Shown here: positions 1-6,831 of the stretch, in pieces
Numbering within the stretch: the stretch's first letter is position 1
How the letters are laid out: every line of letters starts with the position of its first letter
The notes under the pieces: generated by a model
Seen by the model: only the letters and a program-made list of their open reading frames with translations
Database searches by the model: none
Told to the model about the DNA's origin: nothing
Position numbers and translations under genes: made by a program
From: CADEED01 sp035525785
Lineage (GTDB): Bacteria > Pseudomonadota > Gammaproteobacteria > Steroidobacterales > Steroidobacteraceae
Reading direction: 5' to 3'
NCBI GenBank assembly: GCA_035525785.1
Contig: DATLDQ010000048.1
Location: 1-64,000, forward strand
DNA length: 64,000 bases

Positions 1-13
1 GTGGAGATTTCGT

Positions 14-1960
14 ATGGGCAAGGTAATCGGCATCGATCTGGGAACCACCAATTCCTGCGTCGCCATCATGGACAGCGGCAAGCCGCGCGTCATCGAGAAC
101 AGCGAAGGTGATCGCACCACGCCGTCGATCGTCGCGTTCACAAAGGACAACGAGGTGCTGGTCGGTCAGTCCGCTAAACGACAGGCAGTTACCAATCCGC
201 AAAACACACTATTTGCGGTGAAGCGCCTCATCGGCCGCAAGTTCGATGACGCCGTCGTGCAGAAGGACATCAACATGGTGTCCTACAAGATTTCCAGGGC
301 CGACAACGGCGACGCCTGGGTCGAGGCCCAGGGTGAGAAGAAAGCGCCGCCGGAAATTTCCGCGCGCGTGCTCATGAAGATGAAGAAAACGGCGGAGGAT
401 TTCCTCGGCGAGGAAGTCACCGAGGCCGTCATCACCGTGCCTGCCTACTTCAACGACTCGCAGCGCCAGGCGACCAAGGACGCGGGCCGCATCGCCGGCC
501 TCGAAGTGAAGCGCATCATCAACGAGCCCACCGCGGCCGCGTTGGCCTACGGCCTCGACAAGGCCGGCAAGGATCGCAAGATCGTGGTGTACGACCTGGG
601 TGGCGGCACGTTCGACGTGTCGGTCATCGAGATCGCGGAGATCGACGGTGAGCGCCAGTTCGAAGTGCTGTCCACGAACGGCGATACGTTCCTGGGCGGT
701 GAAGACTTCGACAACCGCATCATCAACTTCCTCGCGGATGAATTCCTCAAGGAGTCCGGCGTCGACGTACGCAAGGATCCGCTCGCCGTGCAGCGCCTGA
801 AGGAAGCCGCCGAGAAGACCAAGATCGAGCTGTCTTCGAGCCAGCAGACCGATGTGAACCTGCCGTACATCACGGCCGATGCGTCGGGCCCGAAGCATCT
901 CAACATCAAGATGACGCGCGCCAAGCTCGAGTCGCTGGTCGAGGACCTGGTCAAGAAGACCATCGAGCCCTGTCGTATTGCGCTCAAGGATGCCGGTGTG
1001 GGCACGCAGGACATCGCCGAGGTCATTCTCGTCGGTGGCCAGACGCGCATGCCACTCGTGCAGAAATACGTGAAGGAGTTCTTCGGCAAGGATCCGCGCA
1101 AAGACGTGAACCCCGACGAGGCGGTCGCCGTGGGCGCCGCGATCCAGGCGGGCGTACTCGCCGGTGACGTCAAGGACGTGCTGCTGCTCGACGTGACGCC
1201 GCTGTCCCTCGGCATCGAGACCGAAGGCGCGGTGGTCGACAAGATCATCGAGAAGAACACCACCATCCCGACCAAGGCGACCAAGGTGTACTCGACGGCG
1301 TCGGACGGCCAGCCGGCCGTGACCATCCACGTGTTGCAGGGCGAGCGCACGCGCGCCGCCGACAACAAGTCGCTGGGCAAGTTCGACCTCACGGACATTC
1401 CGCCGATGCCGCGCGGTCAGCCGCAGATCGAGGTGACGTTCGACATCGATGCCAACGGCATCATGCACGTGTCCGCGAAAGAGAAGACCACGGGCAAGGA
1501 ACAGAAGATCATCATCAAGGCGTCTTCGGGTCTGTCCGAGGACGAGATCAAGCGCATGGTGGCCGACGCCGAGGCGCACGCCGAGGAAGACAAGAAGGTC
1601 AAGGAGCTGGTCGAGTCGCGCAATCGCGGCGAGCAGGTCATCCACTCGGTCGAGAAGTCGCTCAAGGATCTCGGCGACAAGGTGGACGGCGGCGAGCGCG
1701 GCAAGGTGGAATCCGCGATCTCGGATCTGCGCAGCGCCCTCAAGGGCGACGACAAGGCGGCCATCGACAAGAAGTTCGAGGCGCTGGTCGGCGCGGCTGG
1801 CAGCCTCATGCAGCAGGCGCAGGCCGCTCAAGGCGGTGGCGCGGGTCCGGATGCGTCGGCAGGCGATGGCGCCAGTGCCGGCGGTTCTTCTTCGGGCAAG
1901 CCCAACGACGACGCGGTGGATGCCGAGTTCGAGGAAGTGAAGGACAAGAAGAAGGGCTGA
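14..1960 (+). CDS. dnaK: Molecular chaperone DnaK (Hsp70)
   Basis: ATP-dependent Hsp70 chaperone that works with DnaJ and GrpE in the cytoplasm to fold nascent and stress-damaged proteins. The 648 residues match the normal length (E. coli 638). The N-terminal ATPase domain opens with the phosphate-binding GIDLGTTNSCVAIMD stretch and contains the DLGGGTFDVSVIEI motif near residue 195 and the ILVGGQTRMP motif near residue 340. The substrate-binding domain follows the linker DVLLLDVTPLSLGIET, and the protein ends in the conserved acidic tail EEVKDKKKG after a Gly/Ala/Ser-rich stretch. The ATG is preceded by a GGAGA ribosome site at the extreme left of the window. grpE would be expected just upstream, outside the window. 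It is followed by dnaJ 54 bp downstream, with a hairpin in the gap. Confidence 0.99.
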   Translation: MGKVIGIDLGTTNSCVAIMDSGKPRVIENSEGDRTTPSIVAFTKDNEVLVGQSAKRQAVTNPQNTLFAVKRLIGRKFDDAVVQKDINMVSYKISRADNGDAWVEAQGEKKAPPEISARVLMKMKKTAEDFLGEEVTEAVITVPAYFNDSQRQATKDAGRIAGLEVKRIINEPTAAALAYGLDKAGKDRKIVVYDLGGGTFDVSVIEIAEIDGERQFEVLSTNGDTFLGGEDFDNRIINFLADEFLKESGVDVRKDPLAVQRLKEAAEKTKIELSSSQQTDVNLPYITADASGPKHLNIKMTRAKLESLVEDLVKKTIEPCRIALKDAGVGTQDIAEVILVGGQTRMPLVQKYVKEFFGKDPRKDVNPDEAVAVGAAIQAGVLAGDVKDVLLLDVTPLSLGIETEGAVVDKIIEKNTTIPTKATKVYSTASDGQPAVTIHVLQGERTRAADNKSLGKFDLTDIPPMPRGQPQIEVTFDIDANGIMHVSAKEKTTGKEQKIIIKASSGLSEDEIKRMVADAEAHAEEDKKVKELVESRNRGEQVIHSVEKSLKDLGDKVDGGERGKVESAISDLRSALKGDDKAAIDKKFEALVGAAGSLMQQAQAAQGGGAGPDASAGDGASAGGSSSGKPNDDAVDAEFEEVKDKKKG

Positions 1961-1967
1961 TAGTCAG

Positions 1968-1990
1968 GAGCCCCTCCTCGCGAGGGGCTC
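1968..1990 (+). terminator. dnaK-dnaJ intergenic hairpin (partial terminator)
   Basis: A perfect 9-bp stem (GAGCCCCTC / GAGGGGCTC) with a 5-nt loop starts 7 bp after the dnaK stop and is followed by only three T residues. It could be a weak intrinsic terminator or an mRNA-stability element that makes dnaJ expression lower than dnaK expression. Read-through into dnaJ is expected because no other dnaJ promoter is obvious in the remaining 24 bp. Confidence 0.55.
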
Positions 1991-2014
1991 TTTCCGGGAG
2001 AGGCAACAGCCCAC

Positions 2015-3157
2015 ATGGCGAAGCGTGACTACTACAAGGTGCTGGACGTTCCACGCACCGCGACGGAAGCCGACATCAAGAAGGCTTATCGTCGCTTGGC
2101 CATGAAATACCACCCGGACCGCAATCCCGGTGACAAGGAGGCCGAAGAGAACTTCAAGGAAGCCAAGGAGGCTTACGAAGTTCTCTGCGAGGCCGACAAG
2201 CGCGCGGTCTACGATCAGCACGGTCACGCGGGCATCGATGCCCAGCGCAATGCCGGCGGCCGCGGCGGGTTCCAGGGTTCCGATGCTTTCGGTGAGATGT
2301 TCGGCGAGATGTTCGGCGACATCTTCGGCGGGGGCCGGCGTGGCGCCGGTGGCCGCCAGGTGTTTCGCGGCGCCGACCTCAAGTACGAGCTCGAGCTCGA
2401 GCTCGGGCAGGCGGTGTTCGGGCATTCGTCCGAGATCGACGTTGCCAAGCTCACGGAGTGCGACACCTGCGGCGGCAGCGGCGCAGCCAAAGGCCACAAG
2501 CCAACCACCTGCGAGACCTGCAATGGCGCGGGCCAGGTGCGCATTTCCCAGGGCTTCTTCCAGCTGCAGCAGCCGTGTCCGCATTGCCGCGGCACCGGCA
2601 ACATCATCAAGAATCCCTGCGACACCTGCCTCGGGCAGGGTCGCGTGCGTCGGTCGAAGCGCCTGTCGGTAAAGATTCCCGCGGGTGTGGACACGGGCGA
2701 CCGCATCCGGCTGTCGGGCGAAGGCGAGGCGGGCCGCAACGGCGGTCCGCCAGGTGACCTGTACGTCGAGATCCACGTGCGCGAGCACGAGATCTTCGAG
2801 CGCGACGGCGAAAATCTTTCTTGCCAGGTGCCCGTGACCTTCGCCACGGCGGTGCTCGGCGGCAGCGTCGAGGTGCCCACACTCGATGGAGCCGTGTCGC
2901 TCAAGATTCCGGCGGAGACGCAGTCGGGCCGTGTGTTCCGGCTGCGCGACAAGGGCGTCAAACCCGTGCGCGGTGGCGCGCGTGGCGATCTCTTCTGCAC
3001 CGTGGTCGTCGAGACGCCGGTGAATCTCAATGGCGAGCAGAAAGACCTGCTGCGTCAATTCGAGGAATCCTTGCAGAAGGGCGGCAAGAAGCATGCACCG
3101 CGTGGCGATAGCTTCTTCGAAGGCGTCAAGCGGTTCTTCTCGAGCGAACCCAGCTGA
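2015..3157 (+). CDS. dnaJ: Molecular chaperone DnaJ (Hsp40)
   Basis: J-domain co-chaperone that stimulates DnaK ATP hydrolysis and delivers unfolded substrates. The 380 residues show the complete type I layout: J domain with the HPD motif in MKYHPDRNPGD (about residue 33), a Gly/Phe-rich segment around residues 75-110, and a zinc-binding domain with four CxxCxGxG repeats (CDTCGGSG, CETCNGAG, CPHCRGTG, CDTCLGQG) between about residues 149 and 215. Two C-terminal substrate-binding domains follow. The ATG has a GGGAGAGG ribosome site 11-18 bp upstream. The stop codon lies inside a 14-bp tandem duplication that leads into a palindromic element, so the last few residues may have been reshaped by that insertion. 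Confidence 0.99.
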   Translation: MAKRDYYKVLDVPRTATEADIKKAYRRLAMKYHPDRNPGDKEAEENFKEAKEAYEVLCEADKRAVYDQHGHAGIDAQRNAGGRGGFQGSDAFGEMFGEMFGDIFGGGRRGAGGRQVFRGADLKYELELELGQAVFGHSSEIDVAKLTECDTCGGSGAAKGHKPTTCETCNGAGQVRISQGFFQLQQPCPHCRGTGNIIKNPCDTCLGQGRVRRSKRLSVKIPAGVDTGDRIRLSGEGEAGRNGGPPGDLYVEIHVREHEIFERDGENLSCQVPVTFATAVLGGSVEVPTLDGAVSLKIPAETQSGRVFRLRDKGVKPVRGGARGDLFCTVVVETPVNLNGEQKDLLRQFEESLQKGGKKHAPRGDSFFEGVKRFFSSEPS

Positions 3158-3178
3158 ATGGGGACAGCTGAATGGGGA
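3151..3178. repeat. 14-bp tandem direct repeat over the dnaJ stop
   Basis: The unit CAGCTGAATGGGGA occurs twice back to back (3151-3164 and 3165-3178). The first copy contains the dnaJ TGA stop, and the second runs into the left arm of the adjoining palindrome. It looks like the footprint of insertion or slippage of the palindromic element at the end of dnaJ. Confidence 0.85.
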
Positions 3179-3226
3179 CAGATTTATTTGGGCCAGCTGG
3201 CATCCAGCCCAAATAAATCTGTCCCC
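3174..3226. repeat. REP-like palindrome, 20-bp perfect arms
   Basis: The left arm GGGGACAGATTTATTTGGGC (3174-3193) and right arm (3207-3226) are exact reverse complements around a 13-nt loop. It is A/T-richer in the arm centre than the surrounding DNA. Elements with GGGGACAG ends are widely scattered in proteobacterial genomes and often go with REP-associated tyrosine (RAYT) transposases. None is visible in this window. It sits between convergent genes (dnaJ and the PAP2 phosphatase), 10 bp past the end of the latter, and could act as a bidirectional terminator or mRNA stabiliser for both. Confidence 0.85.
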
Positions 3227-3236
3227 TTATCGTCCC

Positions 3237-3962
3237 TCATTGTTCCAGCCGAAGGCCGAGCGCCGCGCGCAATTCCGACCGGGCCTCCGCGAGCTCCTCG
3301 TTGAATTGCGGCGACCCCGACAGCGCATCGAGGACCCAGCGGGCCGCGAACTTTCCGGCCGCGAGGTCGCTCGGGAAATGCACGCCGCAGACCATGCGCT
3401 GGCGCGCGAATGCTTCGGCGCGCGCTTCGAGGTCGAGCCCACGCTCCGGCACCATGCTTTCGAGCAGATAGGCCATCGCCCAGCCGTACGCCGAATGGCC
3501 GCTGGGGTACGAGAGATCGCCCCTCACGTTCTCGATACAGGGTTGCAAACGCGGCTCGATCTCGTAGGGACGCAGCCGGCGGAAGTGATCCTTGACAGCC
3601 CGCACGTAGATGCGCACGTCGTCCTCGACGCGCTGCGCGAGCTTTTCGACGTGCGGTAGTTCGGGAGGATCGCTCGCATCGAAGCCGAGCGCGTCATAAA
3701 AGCGCACGATTTTCGTCTTGCGATCGGCCTGTGCCGCAGCCACCTCGGCCGGGGTGCGTGCGCTCTGCAGCGCCAGCAAATCATCGAGCTCACGGCGGGT
3801 CCTGGCGGAGTCAGGCGCCGGCGGCGCGGCGAAGCGCGCGACGAATTCCGCCGGGACCGGCGGCAGGAAGCGCGTTGCGTATTCGTCGTGCCAGCGCCAG
3901 GACGCGCCCGCGGCGACCGCCAGCGCGACAACTCCCGAGGCCCAACGTGCGCGGATCTTCAT
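3237..3962 (-). CDS. PAP2-family (class A acid phosphatase-type) phosphatase, exported
   Basis: Predicted periplasmic phosphomonoesterase or phospholipid-type phosphatase of the PAP2/vanadium haloperoxidase fold. All three signature blocks are visible: KDHFRRLRP (K-x6-RP), the central PSGHS, and RMVCGVHFPSD (R-x5-H-x3-D). I place the start at the internal ATG that yields MKIRARWASGVVALAVAAGA, a good signal peptide or membrane anchor (241 residues). A longer frame reading upstream has no hydrophobic start and overlaps the preceding gene. It is the last gene of the six-gene minus-strand operon, 14 bp after the adaptor gene. Its role in the export system is unknown. It may be a passenger, or it may act on a phosphorylated envelope component. 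Confidence 0.85.
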   Translation of the reverse strand: MKIRARWASGVVALAVAAGASWRWHDEYATRFLPPVPAEFVARFAAPPAPDSARTRRELDDLLALQSARTPAEVAAAQADRKTKIVRFYDALGFDASDPPELPHVEKLAQRVEDDVRIYVRAVKDHFRRLRPYEIEPRLQPCIENVRGDLSYPSGHSAYGWAMAYLLESMVPERGLDLEARAEAFARQRMVCGVHFPSDLAAGKFAARWVLDALSGSPQFNEELAEARSELRAALGLRLEQ

Positions 3963-3976
3963 CCGCGCAGAATACG

Positions 3977-4816
3977 TCAGCCGCCTTCCGCGGGCAGTCG
4001 CGCCGTGGCGGCGTCGATGGGCACGGTCGCGCGGCACTTGACGCCCGCGGGCACCTTGGTTTCCGGGTTCGGTACTTCGACGAACACGCCAAAGGTGCCG
4101 CTGGCGGCGTCGATGAGCGAGTCGATGACCACCACGGTGCCTTGCACGCGCGGTACCGCGGGAAGTTCCGGCACGACCTGCACATTCATCCCCTTCTTCA
4201 CCTTGCCGAACGCAGTGCGCGGCATGATGAGGTGAACGCGCAGCGGGTCCAGCTGCGCGAGTTTGAGGATCGGTTTCTTGGGATCGCCGGGCTCGATGAC
4301 CTCACCCACGTACATGAGCTGATCGGCGACCACGCCGTTGAAAGGAGCGCGGATCGAGCGGCGCGCGAGCAGGGCGGACTGCTCGTCCGCTTCGAGCGAG
4401 GCGACGTGTCGGTTGTCCTGCGCCAGCTGCACTTCCGCCTTGGCGGAGCGCATCTCGCCCTCGGCGTCGTCGCGCTCCTGCCCCGACATGAGCTTGTCGG
4501 CATGCATGTCGCGCTTGCGCTCGTACTTGCGCTTGGCGTACTCGTACTTCGTCTGCGCGACGGCTTCCTCGCCTTCCATGATGGCGCGGTAGCGCGCCGA
4601 CTCCGCCGTGGCGCGTTCTGCGCTGGACTCGAGCAGCACCAGCACCTGTCCCTTCTGCACCTTGTCGCCGCGCCGCGCCGCGATCTTCTCGATGCGGCCG
4701 CCCACGGTGCTGCGCAATTCGATGGTTTGCGTCGGCTCGATGAGGCAATCGAAGGTCGCGGCCGCCTGCGCGCCGCCGGCGAGACCGATGAGCGAGAGCG
4801 TGAGCAGTGTTTTCAT
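3977..4816 (-). CDS. Soluble periplasmic HlyD/RND-type adaptor protein
   Basis: Membrane-fusion/adaptor protein expected to bridge inner-membrane components and a TolC channel. The start chosen gives MKTLLTLSLIGLAGGAQA, a clean Sec signal peptide with an AQA cleavage site. A TTG five codons upstream overlaps the stop of the preceding gene and is a possible alternative. After the signal come the first half of a barrel-sandwich/lipoyl hybrid domain (STVGGRIEKI, GDKVQKGQVLVLLE), a long charged alpha-helical hairpin (about residues 75-150), the returning lipoyl half (IRAPFNGVVADQ) and beta-barrel segments. There is no transmembrane helix, unlike the two other HlyD-type proteins in the operon. At about 279 residues it is compact. 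It is fifth in the operon, 11 bp after the SecA-like gene. Confidence 0.9.
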   Translation of the reverse strand: MKTLLTLSLIGLAGGAQAAATFDCLIEPTQTIELRSTVGGRIEKIAARRGDKVQKGQVLVLLESSAERATAESARYRAIMEGEEAVAQTKYEYAKRKYERKRDMHADKLMSGQERDDAEGEMRSAKAEVQLAQDNRHVASLEADEQSALLARRSIRAPFNGVVADQLMYVGEVIEPGDPKKPILKLAQLDPLRVHLIMPRTAFGKVKKGMNVQVVPELPAVPRVQGTVVVIDSLIDAASGTFGVFVEVPNPETKVPAGVKCRATVPIDAATARLPAEGG

Positions 4817-4827
4817 TTCGAATCTGG

Positions 4828-6831
4828 TCAATTGGGATCACCCGCGAACGCCAGCTGCGCCTGGAGTCTCTTGTCCTGCGCGAGCGTATCGAGACGGATG
4901 CGCGCATTGTGACGCTCGGCTACCGATTGCGCGAGCCGCACCAGCCAGCGCGCCAGCCGCGGCGGCAGCTCGCCACCTCGCACGAGCTTCGCGACGGCCG
5001 CCTTCGCGGTGGGCACGTAGCGCGAGAACACCTCGTCCTCGAGACAGAACACTGCTTCGACCGTGCCGGCTTCTCCCTGGCGGGCACTGCGGCCGAAGAG
5101 CTGCCGGTCGACGCGCGCGGTGTCATGGAACTCGGTGAGGATCACGTGCAATCCGCCGAGTTCGCTGACCGACGCGGCGAGCTTGATGTCGGTGCCGCGG
5201 CCCGCCATGTTCGTGGCCACGGTGATGCGTCCGGCCTGGCCGGCGTCGGCGACGATGGCGGCTTCCTCGCCATCCTGCCGCGCATTGAGCACGCGAAAGG
5301 TGGCGCCACGCTTCTCGAGATAACCCGCGAGCTGCTCCGATGCCTCCACCGAGCGCGTGCCGACGAGCACCGCGCGTCCTTCACGACTGACGGCAAGCGC
5401 GCGCTCCGCCACCGCTTCCCAGCGCGCCTCTACCGTCGCGAGGCAACGATCGGCGAGCCGCCGGCGCCGGCTGGGCTTGTGCGTGGGAATCTTCAACACG
5501 TCCAGCGAGTAAACGCGGCGCAGCTCGGTGCGCACTTCGGCGGCCGTGCCCGTCATGCCGCCCAACAACAGGTAACGGCGGAAGAAGCGCTGATAGGTCA
5601 TGCGTGACAACGTGCGGCGCTGACCCGAGGCCTTGCAGCCTTCCTTGGCTTCGATCATCTGGTGCAGCCCGCGCTCCCAGGAGCGGTCGGGCATCACGCG
5701 TCCCGTGGATTCGTCGACGATCTGCACCTTGTCGTCGGCGACGATGTACTGCTGGTCGCGATGGAATGCGTGAAGCGCGCTCAGCGCCTTCTCGATGAGC
5801 TCATGCCGCCACGTGGCCGAACGCCAGACGCCCGCAAGATCGCGCGTGGCCTCGGCCACCCGCAGGCTGCCGTGGTCGGTGATGCGTATCTCGCGATGCG
5901 ACGACAATTCGAAGTCGCGCCCCTGTTCGAGTTCGCGCGCCACGCGCACGGCGGAGCTGAACAGCGCGGCTTCCTCCTCGCCCGGTTCCTCGGTCTCGGA
6001 GAGGATCAGCGGCGTTCGCGCCTCGTCGATGAGCACGCTGTCGGCCTCGTCGACGATGGCCACGTGCAGACCACGCAGCAGCATGGGCGGCGCGGCACGT
6101 GCGCCGCGCAATTTGCGGATGCGCAGGCGCGACTGCGCCAGGCCGCCGGCCGCGAGACGATCCTTGAGGTAGTCGAACACCACCTCCTTGTTGGAGACGT
6201 ACACGATGTCGCGCGCGTACTGCTCGCGGCGTTGCTCGGGCTTCACATCGGCAGAAATCGCGCCTACCGACAGACCCAGAGAGGTGTACAGCGGCAGATT
6301 GCTCCCGGCGTCGCGCGTGGCCAGGTAGTCATTCACCGTGATCACGTGCACCGCGGCGCCGGCGCCGGCCGCGGTGCAGGCGGCAAGCGTTGCCACGAGC
6401 GTCTTGCCTTCGCCGGTCGCCATTTCGGCGATGCGACCCTGCAGCAGCGCCCAGCCGCCGATGAGCTGCACGTCGTGATGACGCATTCCGAAGATGCGGC
6501 GCGACGATTCACGTACGACCGCGAACGCGCGGGCGACGAGCGCGTCCTCGAAGCCGTGCCGACGCATGTCGCGGCACGCCGCCTGGAACCGCGCGAGCAG
6601 GCCAGCGTCATCGAGCGCCCGGACTTCCGGCTCCTGCGAGTTGACTGCGGCGACGAACTTCTTCAGCCGCCAGTGCGCGAGCTCGGGCCGCGGAAGCTTC
6701 GATACCAGGCCACGCAGGAAGTCCTCGAACTTGCCCTCGCGCGGATCGCTGCGCTCGAGGTACAGGCCGTCGCCCAGCTCGATGCCGCTGCGGCGAAGCA
6801 ATACCGCGGCTCCCGCGTGGACGCTAGACAT
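4828..6831 (-). CDS. Shortened SecA-like ATPase
   Basis: SecA is the DEAD-type motor that pushes unfolded preproteins through SecYEG. This 667-residue paralogue keeps the motor: MATGEGKTL (Walker A, residues 137-145; canonical MRTGEGKTL), ITVNDYLATRDA, VDEADSVLIDEARTP (Walker B, about 260-274), the GRVMPDRSWERGLHQMIEAKEG block, GGMTGTA, ATNMAGRGTDIKL and the arginine-finger region GRSARQG. It stops about 35 residues into the helical scaffold, so the helical wing domain and the C-terminal linker with its zinc/SecB-binding site are missing. The normal family length is about 850-950. It is therefore unlikely to be the housekeeping SecA. Its start overlaps the stop of the M50-HlyD gene by 8 bp (ATGTCTAG), implying coupled translation. 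It is the only ATPase in the operon and may power export of the giant protein. Confidence 0.92.
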   Translation of the reverse strand: MSSVHAGAAVLLRRSGIELGDGLYLERSDPREGKFEDFLRGLVSKLPRPELAHWRLKKFVAAVNSQEPEVRALDDAGLLARFQAACRDMRRHGFEDALVARAFAVVRESSRRIFGMRHHDVQLIGGWALLQGRIAEMATGEGKTLVATLAACTAAGAGAAVHVITVNDYLATRDAGSNLPLYTSLGLSVGAISADVKPEQRREQYARDIVYVSNKEVVFDYLKDRLAAGGLAQSRLRIRKLRGARAAPPMLLRGLHVAIVDEADSVLIDEARTPLILSETEEPGEEEAALFSSAVRVARELEQGRDFELSSHREIRITDHGSLRVAEATRDLAGVWRSATWRHELIEKALSALHAFHRDQQYIVADDKVQIVDESTGRVMPDRSWERGLHQMIEAKEGCKASGQRRTLSRMTYQRFFRRYLLLGGMTGTAAEVRTELRRVYSLDVLKIPTHKPSRRRRLADRCLATVEARWEAVAERALAVSREGRAVLVGTRSVEASEQLAGYLEKRGATFRVLNARQDGEEAAIVADAGQAGRITVATNMAGRGTDIKLAASVSELGGLHVILTEFHDTARVDRQLFGRSARQGEAGTVEAVFCLEDEVFSRYVPTAKAAVAKLVRGGELPPRLARWLVRLAQSVAERHNARIRLDTLAQDKRLQAQLAFAGDPN

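Noticed and set aside
209..1831. A 540-codon frame antisense to dnaK
   Set aside because: Antisense frames in dnaK are a well-known by-product of its codon bias. It overlaps a certain gene completely.
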